DNA of 64,000 bases from Arenibacter algicola (GCF_018860365.1 NZ_JAHKPO010000003.1:682001-746000), one strand, 5' to 3'; positions 27,119 through 36,177 are shown, counted from the first letter of the stretch. Notes: a model not told the origin generated them from the letters alone. A program made the numbers and translations.

Positions 27119-27853
27119 TTATATTAAATGAATTAATTTTCTAATTCCTGGGATGAGCTCAAACGCATCAACATTCAAGGCTTCACACTCTTTAATAAAA
27201 GGCTTTGGGTTTTCGGTATTTTCCGCAAACATGCCATAATGCATGGGAATGGCCCTTTGAGGACCTATTTTACCGACCAAGGAAACTGCTTCCTGCCAAT
27301 TCATATTTCCTAATTTACCATTGATACAGACCAGAACTAAATCAATCTTGCCCTTGGCAAGAGCTTTAACTTCCTGTACTAGATTTTCCGAAAAGGTAGT
27401 ATCCGCACTTAAATAGATCTGCATATTGTTCATCATTAGGATAACCCCTACGGAATAGGGATCTGAATGATAAGCTGGTGTAACCACCAATGTAAAATCC
27501 CTAAATTCATATGATTTGTTTTTAGACACAACGTTCATAATGGACTGGTCAAAATCCATTGTTTGGGCTTTGTCTATAACACTTTGCGGCCCATAAATTG
27601 GAGCCTTGGGATATTTTTTATGTATTTGGGGAAGGGCAATTGGGTCAAAATGGTCCAAATGATCATGGGTTATAAAAATGTAATCGGGATCAAGCTCATT
27701 TAAGTTAAGTGGAGAGTCAATAAGTCGCTTGTATCCCTGACGCTGCTCCACGATGTCACTAATAAATGGATCAATTAATAAACGTGATCCATTTATTTCA
27801 AACAAAAAACCACCCTGTCCTAACCAAGTGATGTATATTGGGTTATAATCCAT
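27119..27853 (-). CDS. MBL-fold hydrolase, UlaG-like (putative sugar lactonase)
   Basis: This 244-residue metallo-beta-lactamase-fold enzyme starts MDYNPIYITWLGQGG and has the metal motif THDHLDHFD (near residue 60), YHSDPYSVG (His ligand), LSADTTF (bridging Asp) and AIPMHYGMF (C-terminal His). The short UlaG-like form includes L-ascorbate-6-phosphate lactonases. Here it lies between a sugar dehydrogenase-type and an aldonate dehydratase-type gene, so hydrolysis of an aldonolactone is the natural inference. The frame is open from 27910, inside the previous gene. I chose the ATG at 27853 because it starts the conserved first strand and lies 10 bp after the preceding stop codon. Confidence 0.85.
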   Translation of the reverse strand: MDYNPIYITWLGQGGFLFEINGSRLLIDPFISDIVEQRQGYKRLIDSPLNLNELDPDYIFITHDHLDHFDPIALPQIHKKYPKAPIYGPQSVIDKAQTMDFDQSIMNVVSKNKSYEFRDFTLVVTPAYHSDPYSVGVILMMNNMQIYLSADTTFSENLVQEVKALAKGKIDLVLVCINGKLGNMNWQEAVSLVGKIGPQRAIPMHYGMFAENTENPKPFIKECEALNVDAFELIPGIRKLIHLI

Positions 27854-27863
27854 AATAAGTTCT

Positions 27864-28640
27864 CTATTGATCGACATCCATGGGTAAATGCTGTGCGGAA
27901 CAACCGCCATCTACTACTAGTCGTTCTCCATTAATGTTTTTAGCTACATCCGAAGCCAAAAAAGCCACAGCTTGGGCGATATCATCTATTGTAGCTTCAA
28001 TACCAATTGGGATATTTGACCTTCTACGAGTAACATGGTCAACTGTAAGTTTATCCCATCTATCCGTGAAGATATATCCTGGTGCAACCATATTTACTCG
28101 AATCCCTTTAGGGCCTAAATCTATTGACATTGAGCGGGTAAGGGCATCAATTCCACCCTTGCTGGTCACATATGCAGTTCGATCGTGTATAGCGCGCGTG
28201 GAAACATTAGAACCCAAATTAACAATGACGCCTTTTGATTCTTGGTTGAGCATTAATTTAACGGCTTGTTGTGAAACTTGAAATGTGCCAAATAAATTAG
28301 TTTTTAAAACTTTTAGAAAATGTTCTGGTTCCATGGTATCGAACTTCATACCAATTCCCTGATCGACAGCATTATTAACTAAAATGTCAATTTGCCCGAA
28401 CTTTTTGTGAATTAATTTGAACATCTCTTTTACTTGTTGTGTATTAGTTATATCAGCTTTAAATTCATGAAAATTTACTAAGCCCATTGAGTTTAACTTC
28501 ATTGCGCCGTTTTTTACACCTTTTACGGTACTACCATTAATGCATACTTTTGCACCCTCCTTAATGAATAGTGCTGCAATGCCTACTCCTGTATTTCTGG
28601 TGGCACCAGTCACTAGAACAACTTTGTCTTTGAATCTCAT
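27864..28640 (-). CDS. Short-chain dehydrogenase/reductase
   Basis: This 258-residue SDR of the classical type has the cofactor loop VTGATRNTGVGIAALF, the NNAVDQG strand (NNAG motif variant), the catalytic Ser in VNLGSNVS and Tyr-Lys in AYVTSKGG, and the C-terminal VDGGCSAQ. In this operon it is the likely NAD(P)-dependent aldose dehydrogenase that makes a lactone from the hexose, feeding the MBL-fold enzyme and the dehydratase. It starts 29 bp after the stop of the upstream mutarotase-like gene. The specificity is inferred from context only. Confidence 0.9.
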   Translation of the reverse strand: MRFKDKVVLVTGATRNTGVGIAALFIKEGAKVCINGSTVKGVKNGAMKLNSMGLVNFHEFKADITNTQQVKEMFKLIHKKFGQIDILVNNAVDQGIGMKFDTMEPEHFLKVLKTNLFGTFQVSQQAVKLMLNQESKGVIVNLGSNVSTRAIHDRTAYVTSKGGIDALTRSMSIDLGPKGIRVNMVAPGYIFTDRWDKLTVDHVTRRRSNIPIGIEATIDDIAQAVAFLASDVAKNINGERLVVDGGCSAQHLPMDVDQ

Positions 28641-28669
28641 TATTAGTTATAATTTGAATTTTGAATTAT

Positions 28670-29974
28670 TTAACAGCAATTTTGTACATTAATTTCATCG
28701 ATTGTTCCTATGTAATTATTTTTCAGATCATATAGATTTGCCGATATTATGTGGTTGGTATTGAGAAGTGGTATGGTTTTTTTTATTGCTAGCTTTATTG
28801 TGGTACCTTTCAAGGGAGATACCTGAGTTTTATATAAATCTCTTAATTTTGAAGTATCAATCTTATCTGCATCGTTAATTTGTATTTTTAAAATACCTTT
28901 ATAAAAAAAACCATAATTTCCTATAATTTCGTAACTATTTTTTTGATTGGTTGCATACATATTACTGACAATTATACCTAACTTATTTACATCCATTATC
29001 TCTTGTCCTTTGCCGATTGTAGATAGCGCAATTTGATATTGAAAATCTATTTTTTTTCCTGGAAGTATATTTACAAGAGGAGACAAAATTTCAATTTCCA
29101 TATAAGGAGGGGTTAATGATGGGTCATTTTCGAATATTGTTAGTTTATTTCTTGAATAGATAGTCCCGATGCCATTTGTCCATATTTGGACGGACGTGTT
29201 GTCAGGATATTCCAGATGCTTCTGAACACTAAATTTATATATAAGGACTTTTCCTGTCGTTTTATCCAAAAAAGCGACCCAATCAGAATCTGTATCCAAG
29301 CCAACTTTTCCAATCATATATTTATAATCAACTACTAGTTGTTTTTTATCGTTTAAGCTATATTGTGGATTATTGACAACCCCATGCATTACCTTGTAAC
29401 CGCTATTGTATTTACTGTCAGTTGCTGTTGGACAAATGATTTGAAATTGTCCTTCTGAAATTAATTTTCCAGTTTGTACCTGACATACCGGCCAGATAGC
29501 CCATTTTTGAGAAACATTCTTAGTATTATGAAGTGAAGCTTTAATTACTACTTCTGCCTTTTTTTTGGATAACATAATATCCCTTTCCATTTGTAAGCCT
29601 CTAGAAAAGTCTATAGGGCTTTTTAAAGTTAGGACAATGTTGTTTCCATCCCCATCTTTCTTTGTCAGAGTATAAACACCACTATCTAAGATAGGGTCTG
29701 GTGGTCCTGGCCATTGACTGTCATTGTCCCAGCCTTGGGGGGCTGGCCATATCTTTTCACCTCCAAAATTCAACCATGACCCTTCTTTGCCTAACCTAGA
29801 ATCATTAACATGTTTTCCTACGAACTCTGGGTTCACAAAAAGGAACTCATGGTCATGCATCGCTAATTGCATTATGCGACCACCTAGTTGAGGAGCTAAA
29901 TAAAGTTTAATCCAATCACTTTGAAGCAAATGGGCATCCCATCCTAAATATTTAGTAGTAGAAAATTTTATCAT
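28670..29974 (-). CDS. DUF4380 protein, galactose-mutarotase-like fold
   Basis: This 434-residue protein lacks a signal peptide. Its N-terminal 300 residues carry the DUF4380 marks: LAPQLGGRIMQLAMHDHEFLFVNPE, WLNFGGEKIWPAPQGWDND and WPGPPDPILDSGVYTL. The family belongs to the aldose-1-epimerase-like beta-sandwich group. The C-terminal 120 residues are an extra beta-rich part. As first gene of the - arm, ahead of a dehydrogenase, lactonase and dehydratase, it could supply the right anomer of the sugar. Its promoter with the ACACC element lies about 255 nt upstream. Confidence 0.8.
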   Translation of the reverse strand: MIKFSTTKYLGWDAHLLQSDWIKLYLAPQLGGRIMQLAMHDHEFLFVNPEFVGKHVNDSRLGKEGSWLNFGGEKIWPAPQGWDNDSQWPGPPDPILDSGVYTLTKKDGDGNNIVLTLKSPIDFSRGLQMERDIMLSKKKAEVVIKASLHNTKNVSQKWAIWPVCQVQTGKLISEGQFQIICPTATDSKYNSGYKVMHGVVNNPQYSLNDKKQLVVDYKYMIGKVGLDTDSDWVAFLDKTTGKVLIYKFSVQKHLEYPDNTSVQIWTNGIGTIYSRNKLTIFENDPSLTPPYMEIEILSPLVNILPGKKIDFQYQIALSTIGKGQEIMDVNKLGIIVSNMYATNQKNSYEIIGNYGFFYKGILKIQINDADKIDTSKLRDLYKTQVSPLKGTTIKLAIKKTIPLLNTNHIISANLYDLKNNYIGTIDEINVQNCC

Positions 29975-30230
29975 TTATAAAGGATTTATACATAAGCATA
30001 AGAATTTCAGAAACTTAGTTTTAACTACAAAATATTATTGAATATTTTATATGAATTCAGACCAGGCCTTAATTCTCAATTTGTTGTATGGAACAATACA
30101 TTGTTTTATTAATTATAGCTTTATCGGTATTGGAACATTAAATTTTAGTTCTTTCCATACGCCAATAGTATGGAGGAAATTAACAGGTTACTCTATTCAA
30201 TCTAAAAACCTGGACGCCACAATTATACTT

Positions 30231-30249
30231 GTGTGGTGTGGTGTGGTGT
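30231..30249 (-). promoter_or_regulatory. ACACC direct-repeat element, copy 3 (minus strand)
   Basis: On the minus strand the element reads ACACCACACCACACCACAC and directly follows TATATTTG, exactly as copy 1 does on the + strand at the other end of the locus. It is upstream of the DUF4380 gene. The leader from here to the start codon is about 255 nt, close to the 270 nt from copy 1 to susC. Confidence 0.6.
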
Positions 30250-30257
30250 CAAATATA
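30250..30257 (-). promoter_or_regulatory. -7 box of the PUL - arm promoter
   Basis: TATATTTG matches the Bacteroidota TAnnTTTG element. A good TTTG partner 19-21 nt upstream is not visible, so this promoter may need an activator. The shared 26-nt block of box plus repeat at both ends makes it credible. Confidence 0.55.
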
Positions 30258-30309
30258 TGAAATTTTATTTATATAATTCGTTGAGTTTTTTAAATAATAT
30301 TAATTTTAG

Positions 30310-30486
30310 GAAAAGAGCGGCAAATGATTGCTAGACCTAAATCCTTATCGGCAATATTCGATTCAGCCATAATGACAGAACGGAAATCCATGACTTAGCA
30401 AAGAAATACCCGGAAATAGTCAAGGAGTTATCGAGAAAATAGCATAATTGGGCAAAAAGAACCAATACAATTCCCAAGCCCATATA
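30310..30486 (+). pseudogene. Sulfatase C-terminal remnant
   Basis: One frame reads NDRTEIHDLAKKYPEIVKEL, then a stop, then HNWAKRTNTIPKPI and a final stop near 30486. This is the usual tail of Bacteroidota arylsulfatases (LYDL-x-x-DRTE-x-x-x-LA, then a W-x-x-WA-x-R-x-x-V-x-P ending). Everything upstream, including the catalytic Cys/Ser-x-Pro-Ser-Arg region, is missing, and the frame shifts just before the conserved block. It cannot be functional. It suggests that a sulfatase once stood next to the PUL. Confidence 0.6.
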
Positions 30487-30877
30487 AATTACAATTTTTT
30501 ATTAATACTGACTGCCGTAGTACATTCGAGAATCAAAGCGAATAGTTCATAGATGCTTTGCCATAGATAATTTCATTATTAAAATGAGTAATAAAAGATA
30601 TTTACTTACAAGTTACAGGGTAGGTTGTCGAAGGTTAATATGATAGTAAATCGAACTCGAATGATTGAAATTCAGAGGAGGGGGTTAAGGAAAGGTTATA
30701 ACCGCTTGTTCTGGGTTTCGGTAAAATGAAAGAATTGGTAAATAGTTTTACTAATAGTTATTTTAATCGTTGGTCGTAGTATTTGTGTAATTCTTGGCCT
30801 CTGTAAAAAAAAATCAGGTATCAATCGGTGATTTTATTGGTCACTATTGGCAGTCCAATTATTGATCGAAAAATAAT
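30487..30877. other. Non-coding gap in the remnant zone
   Basis: This 390-bp AT-rich stretch lies between the sulfatase remnant and the integrase remnant. I see no coding frame or clear signal in it. Confidence 0.5.
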
Positions 30878-31230
30878 CTAAGAAACCACCATCTCATTAG
30901 TCTCATCCAGAACATGGTTGGTAAAGCTTTTTAAATAAATTTCAGTAGTCCTAAGGGAATTATGGTCCAGACCTTTACTGATCATCTCCGTTGGGGTCCC
31001 CATAAACTTGGCGATGGTGGCCCAGGAATGGCGGATGGTGTAAGTGGTGAATTCCTCTTCAATTCCTGCATCCGATGCAATGGATTTGAGATGGCCGTTC
31101 ATCCTTCAGCGTAAGGATTTATATTTTTCATAACATTTTGAATTCCCACCATAATTGCCAGGCAATTGATAATGAAGGATCACCGCAGTTAATCCTTCAG
31201 CCATCGCGATAGATGAAATTGGGGATTTCA
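30878..31230 (-). pseudogene. Tyrosine recombinase C-terminal remnant
   Basis: From 31102 leftwards an intact frame of 74 codons encodes the catalytic C-terminus of a Bacteroidota tyrosine recombinase: NGHLKSIASDAGI, YTIRHSWATIAKFMGTP (Arg-His box), ISKGLDHNSLRTTEIYL (His and nucleophile Tyr). Upstream in the same frame the sequence continues (EKYKSLR) but a TGA stop interrupts it at about 31109, and the remainder up to 31230 degrades. The core-binding and N-terminal domains are absent. It faces the other integrase remnant (2040-2765) across the PUL. Confidence 0.75.
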
Positions 31231-31302
31231 TCTTAAAACTTCTAAACAGTCCTGGGGTATCAGCTTTATTTTTAAATTAGATGATTAATGATATAAACGA
31301 TT

Positions 31303-31672
31303 AATAAAAATATAATCCGGTCAATAGCCTTTGTATTATTCTTGAGTATATGCTCTTGTAAAGAAGTTCCAAAAAATACCGAAACTTTACGGGTAATCAA
31401 GGACGGTAGCGCTAAGAATTTATGTAACTTTTTTAAGTTCACTGGAAATGATATTCCAATAATTAGTGGCCATAGAGGTCAAAGGGCAACTCGGTATGCC
31501 GAAAATAGTATAGAGGCTTTTGAAAATGTTCTTAAATATGCACCTGCATTTTTTGAAATTGATCAAAGGCTTACAAAGACAGCATTATAGTGCTAATGCA
31601 CAATGCCTCCCTGGAAAGGATCACCAATGGTAGAGGTAAGGTGATTACTAATCATATTAGACGTATTACATT
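31303..31672 (+). pseudogene. Glycerophosphodiester phosphodiesterase remnant
   Basis: The reading frame gives a lipoprotein signal (VLFLSICSC, Cys at about 31356) and then IISGHRGQRATRYAENSIEAFENVLKYAPAFFEIDQRLTK. That is the start of a GDPD barrel with the catalytic His-Arg and Glu-Asn of the HRG and EN motifs. After a stop at 31588 the next conserved block continues in another frame (LMHNASLERITNGRGKV), so a frameshift has occurred, and the last two thirds of the enzyme are missing. No ATG start is present upstream; the codon may have been lost. Confidence 0.65.
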
Positions 31673-31834
31673 TTAAAATTTAGTAATGATTAAAAATATT
31701 TTTGACTGGTATTATCCAAATTGGTCATAATAAAATAGCTTTTGTCTTATTTTCGTAATTAAAACCGGCTCAAAAAAGTCAATTTGGATTTTGAATCTGC
31801 TTCGTTACAAACTAATGAACTTAGAATTTATAAT

Positions 31835-32770
31835 ATGAGATTAAAATGCACCCACAGAATTCACTTGCTAGTATTAGTTATCCTATTAGCATCCTGCAAT
31901 TCCAAATCCACGCCTCTGCAGGGACCACTTGGCTTTAAACAAAACGAAAAAGTTATCTTTCTGGGGAATGCTTTCTTTGAAAATGCAATCGCTAACGGAG
32001 AAATTGAAACGACATTCTCACTTTGCTTCCCTAAAAAAAATATCACTTTCCGCAACATTGGTTGGAGCGGGGATAATGTTTACGCACACGCACGCACACG
32101 GGCACGTGACGGACAACGATTTGGGAGCCCCGAGGAAGGCTTCGGAATATTGGCGGAACAAATAACCGACCTTAAACCGGACAAAATATTCATTGCATAT
32201 GGTTTTAATGAATCCTTTGACGATGACGCTGGTATTGAAGCTTACCGCAAGGGCCTAAACCGCCTTTTGGAAATGCTCGGTCAGCATTGCCCAGAACTTA
32301 TTCTTATTTCTACCCTACCTATGGAAAAAGGTTTCGGTATACCCGAAGAGCACATAGAAGCACGAAATAAGGAGCTTAAAAAGTATGCGGAAACAACCAA
32401 AGAGGTAGCCGTTGAAGGGGAGTACCGTTTCATTGATCTATTTGCCCCGTTCAGCAAAGTGAATAAATACACAACAAACGGCGTACATCTTTCGTCAACT
32501 GGATACCGCAAAGCTGGAGATCTGATTGCAGAAGCATTAAAATTCCCCCAACTAGCGATAAAAATTGACGCTAAAAAAGCCGACGATATCCGCAATGCTA
32601 TTATCAAAAAGAACACACTTTTCTTTCACCGTTGGCGACCACAGAATGATGCATATGTCTACGGACTTCGTAAACACGAACAACGCATTGCTCAGGAAGA
32701 ACCTGCACAGATCGAGCCATTTATTGCAAAACAGGAATTAGCAATTACATCCTTACTTGAGAACTTATGA
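31835..32770 (+). CDS. SGNH/GDSL-type hydrolase lipoprotein
   Basis: This 311-residue lipoprotein (lipobox LLASC, Cys 21) has an SGNH-hydrolase fold. Block I is degenerate (VIFLGNAFFENA, where GDS is expected). The later blocks are ITFRNIGWSGDNV, IFIAYGFNESF (block III, Gly and Asn), and the catalytic Asp-His pair in NGVHLSSTGY. The Ser nucleophile position appears as Gly-Asn-Ala, so activity needs testing. I chose the ATG at 31835; the frame is open from a TTG at 31784 but has no signal there. The stop overlaps the next start (ATGA, 32767-32770), which indicates translational coupling with the heme-binding protein. Confidence 0.85.
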   Translation: MRLKCTHRIHLLVLVILLASCNSKSTPLQGPLGFKQNEKVIFLGNAFFENAIANGEIETTFSLCFPKKNITFRNIGWSGDNVYAHARTRARDGQRFGSPEEGFGILAEQITDLKPDKIFIAYGFNESFDDDAGIEAYRKGLNRLLEMLGQHCPELILISTLPMEKGFGIPEEHIEARNKELKKYAETTKEVAVEGEYRFIDLFAPFSKVNKYTTNGVHLSSTGYRKAGDLIAEALKFPQLAIKIDAKKADDIRNAIIKKNTLFFHRWRPQNDAYVYGLRKHEQRIAQEEPAQIEPFIAKQELAITSLLENL

Positions 32771-35748
32771 TTAATAATATAAAACGAGCATTACAGTTAT
32801 TTCTCTGCATCGGTCTATTGAACCAGACCCTACAAGCACAAAATGATCTGCAGTACATACCAAAACCAGACCTAAAAGAGGAGCTAGCCTCCTTTTCCCT
32901 TGTTGATGGTTTCGAAATAAATCTTTTTGCCGCAACCCCTATGATGGAAAAACCTACCCAAATTAATTTTGACAACGAGGGCAGACTCTGGGTTTGTGGT
33001 AGCCATTTGTACCCTCAATTAAACGTAAATGAGGAACCAAGTGACCGGATCGTAATACTTGAAGATACTGATAATGATGGGGTGGCCGATAAGTCTACCA
33101 TTTTCTATGATAAGTTTATTATGCCTAATGGGATACTTCCAGATAACCAAGGTGGGGCCTATGTTGCAAGCAGCGACAAACTTATTCATCTTAGTGATAC
33201 AGATGGAGATGGGAAAGCAGATAAATCAGAAGTCTTACTCACTGGGTTTGGAACAGAAGATACACACCATACCCTCCATCGCTTTGGTTGGGGTCCTGGA
33301 GGGAAAATATATATGCAGCAAGGCTTTTACGTTTCTTCAAATGTAGAAACAGCCTATGGACCACGTCATCTCAATGGTTCGGGTATCTGGTCTTATGACA
33401 CGGAGACGCGACGATTGGAAATTTTCTCAAAGGGATATATAAATCCTTGGGGACATTCAGTCAATTATTGGGGTCAGTCCTTTGAGGCTGATGGTGCAGG
33501 TACTGGTTTTGGGCACAGTTTTCCAAACGCTGTTCTTTTAACTTCTCCCGGCGAATCCCAAGCCTTGCCCTCACTCACCCCTAACAGTCCCAAAGCCAGT
33601 GGTATTGAAATTATTAGTGGGAAACATTTTCCACCATCATGGACGGGTAATGTCATTACCAACGATTTCCGTGCGCACATAACAGACCGCTACTCCCTTG
33701 AAGCAGATGGTAGCTCCTATATCGCAAAACTTGAGCATACTTTTCTAAAATCAAAGCACATATCCTTCCGTCCTGTAGATGTCACAATGGGTCCGGATGG
33801 AGCCCTGTATGTGGCAGATTGGTATAGCCCCATTATACAACACGGGGAAGTTGATTTTCGCGATCAGCGAAGAGATCACGTGAATGGTCGAGTCTGGCGA
33901 ATTACTGCAAAGGGAAGGCCTCTACTTCAAAAGCCCAACTATAATGAGTCTAGCATACCTGAATTGTTAGACCTCCTGAAGGCAGATGAAAACTGGGTGA
34001 GACTACTAGCGAAACAAACGTTAAAGACAAGGGAAGCTAACCAGGTTATTAATGCTATTGACAAGTGGTTAGGAAACCTCAACTCTCAAGGTTCTGACTA
34101 CGACCATCACAGACTCGAAGCGCTATGGACAGTGCAGACTCTCAACTTAATGGATATAGACTTACTGAAATCTGTATTGAAATCGAAAACAGCAAGTGCT
34201 CGATCAGCTGCTGTAAGGGTTCTCTACTATTGGAATGAAAAAGTGCCCGATGCACTTGTCTTACTTGAAACTGCCGTTCAAGACTCAGATCCCAGTGTCA
34301 GACGTGAAGCGATTACTGCGCTGAGCAAATTCAGGTCAGTTGAGGCCTTCAATACTGCCCTGCTTGCCTATAATCCCAATATGGATCAATCCTATTCGTT
34401 TGCATTACGTCAAACCTGCCGCATATTATCTAAATATTGGCTCCCTTCCGTCCACAATGGAAATCAAAAACGTCAAGCAGAAGATGCCGCACTCATCTTT
34501 GCTCTTAAAGCAACAGAAGACCCTAGTGCAACCCAGCCGTTAATTGATTTTTATAAGAATAGTAAAAATCCCGATGCAGGCATCTTGACTGTAATAGGAA
34601 AAATGGGTGAACCTGCGCAATTAAATTTTCTTACGGAAATTATTGCTAGTGTAAAGGGCCACCCTCACAAAAGAGATGCGGCCAACAGCCTATTAATTGC
34701 TGCAAAAAATAGAGGTATTTTTCCCACTAAGAATAAAGATAAGGTACTCCAAGACCTTTTTACATTCGGCGATGAGCATATCCAAGAAACTGCCTGTTCG
34801 CTTACAGGTTATTGGAAAAGCACAAAATTTATCGATATACTAAAACAAAAACTGAGTAAGCCGAACACAAGCTATGCTATCCAAGAAAGTGCCGCTCAAG
34901 CTCTGGCGATGTTTAATACGGATGACATTGGTGAATTCTTTGTGCAGATTATTAGTGAAGACCGTTCCATTACCACAACTAAGTTAGCAGTAGCTGCATT
35001 GGTCCAAGTTGACCTGGATGAGGGGGTAGAAACAATAACCCAACTGTTAAATAAAGAACTTGACGAAGAAACAATCGATTACTTAATCAAGACGGTCATA
35101 AAGAAAGAAGGAGCCTTTACGGCCTTTAGTTCAGCATTGGAAGGAAAAACTTTAGCTGCCAAAACCGCTGCACAAGCCTCTCGTTTTGTACAGGCATCCG
35201 GACGTGAGGGAGCAGAGGAATTAATGGCTGCCCTAGCTAAAGCAGGTTCTATAAAAACCGCCTCTGGTGATGCGAATTATGACCGAAGTACTCAGGATCT
35301 CATGACAAAATTAAAATACGGAGACGCAAAGAAAGGAAAGGAAATATATCTAAGGCCTCAAATGGCTTGTACCACATGCCACAAACTCAAGGGAGTTGGC
35401 TCTAGTGATGTGGGACCTGATTTAGGTAGTATTGGTGCTAGTGCTCCAGCAGACTACATCATCGAGTCATTGATTGAACCAAACAAAAAGATAAAAGAAG
35501 GTTATAAATCGTCTGCAATCACAACAATAAATGGGGACTTTTATGCAGGCTCAATAATTTTTGAAGATGCGAACATGATTAAAATTAAAACTTCTGCAGG
35601 AACAGAAGTTTCCCTGCAAAAAAGTAAAATTGAATCTCGTGAGGCAAGTAAGGTTTCAATGATGCCCGCCGGGCTGACAGATTCCTTAAGTGAGAGTGAA
35701 TTTATTGACCTCTTGAAATATCTCACCGAACTAGGGAAAAGCCATTAA
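32767..35748 (+). CDS. PVC-type heme-binding dehydrogenase-like protein
   Basis: This 993-residue exported protein (signal about 24 residues, ending in LQAQ) has a beta-propeller of the membrane-bound dehydrogenase-like type (RLWVCGSHLYPQ, IVILEDTDNDGVADKSTIFYD, FRPVDVTMGPDGALYVADWY, RVWRIT). HEAT-like repeats follow (about residues 395-830), and the last domain is a cytochrome c with CTTCH at 868-872 and an axial Met late in the domain (KVSMMPAGL). The plan is the Planctomycetes-Verrucomicrobia-type heme-binding family, also frequent in Bacteroidota. It probably oxidises a sugar or alcohol in the periplasm and passes electrons to its own heme. It is coupled to the SGNH hydrolase gene by a 4-bp overlap. 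Confidence 0.9.
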   Translation: MINNIKRALQLFLCIGLLNQTLQAQNDLQYIPKPDLKEELASFSLVDGFEINLFAATPMMEKPTQINFDNEGRLWVCGSHLYPQLNVNEEPSDRIVILEDTDNDGVADKSTIFYDKFIMPNGILPDNQGGAYVASSDKLIHLSDTDGDGKADKSEVLLTGFGTEDTHHTLHRFGWGPGGKIYMQQGFYVSSNVETAYGPRHLNGSGIWSYDTETRRLEIFSKGYINPWGHSVNYWGQSFEADGAGTGFGHSFPNAVLLTSPGESQALPSLTPNSPKASGIEIISGKHFPPSWTGNVITNDFRAHITDRYSLEADGSSYIAKLEHTFLKSKHISFRPVDVTMGPDGALYVADWYSPIIQHGEVDFRDQRRDHVNGRVWRITAKGRPLLQKPNYNESSIPELLDLLKADENWVRLLAKQTLKTREANQVINAIDKWLGNLNSQGSDYDHHRLEALWTVQTLNLMDIDLLKSVLKSKTASARSAAVRVLYYWNEKVPDALVLLETAVQDSDPSVRREAITALSKFRSVEAFNTALLAYNPNMDQSYSFALRQTCRILSKYWLPSVHNGNQKRQAEDAALIFALKATEDPSATQPLIDFYKNSKNPDAGILTVIGKMGEPAQLNFLTEIIASVKGHPHKRDAANSLLIAAKNRGIFPTKNKDKVLQDLFTFGDEHIQETACSLTGYWKSTKFIDILKQKLSKPNTSYAIQESAAQALAMFNTDDIGEFFVQIISEDRSITTTKLAVAALVQVDLDEGVETITQLLNKELDEETIDYLIKTVIKKEGAFTAFSSALEGKTLAAKTAAQASRFVQASGREGAEELMAALAKAGSIKTASGDANYDRSTQDLMTKLKYGDAKKGKEIYLRPQMACTTCHKLKGVGSSDVGPDLGSIGASAPADYIIESLIEPNKKIKEGYKSSAITTINGDFYAGSIIFEDANMIKIKTSAGTEVSLQKSKIESREASKVSMMPAGLTDSLSESEFIDLLKYLTELGKSH

Positions 35749-36177
35749 TTGGGATAAACTTCAAATCAAGCAATAATGCATACCTTCTTAATGGTAAAGA
35801 GTGATTATTAGTAATAAATGCAAACATGGAATATAAAGAATTGGACCTATTCCTAGCGTGTTATGAAAGACAAACTTGACCGGGCTTTGAAGTAAATAAA
35901 AAAACTCGCAGTGCTAGCTGCGTGGTTTTGAATTTGCAACATTATTTAAGAAGTTTTGAAAGAACCACGTCCAGTTTTCTTACCATATTATGATCAAGTC
36001 TCTTTTATTAAGCATTTAATAGTTATCACTAGGATTTAACGGGAAGAAGTCAATAAAGCATCCTTAATTTATCACTTATTACCGTTTTGATATTCTTTCT
36101 ATTTATTGCACTTTTGCGTTTTATTTTACACTAAAAACTTGGCAAGTCGCTAATCATCTAATTAAAGGTTACATAGA
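35749..36177. other. Intergenic region with one terminator
   Basis: This 429-bp region lies between the heme protein and asnA and includes the hairpin at 35901-35929. The rest is AT-rich without a coding frame, and asnA's promoter should be here. Confidence 0.55.
35901..35929 (+). terminator. Rho-independent terminator, possibly bidirectional
   Basis: AAAAC and CGCAG (35901-35905, 35907-35911) pair with CTGCG and GTTTT (35918-35922, 35925-35929) around the loop TGCTAG. A runs on one side and T runs on the other fit termination in either direction. Confidence 0.6.

Noticed and set aside
30051-30260. Frame of 69 codons on + over the - arm promoter
   Set aside because: It covers the ACACC element and the leader of the divergent operon; its composition is not coding-like.
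32081-32107. CACACGCACGCACACGGGCACG-like short repeat
   Set aside because: It lies within the SGNH hydrolase coding frame (residues NVYAHARTRARDG) and is explained by codon choice.
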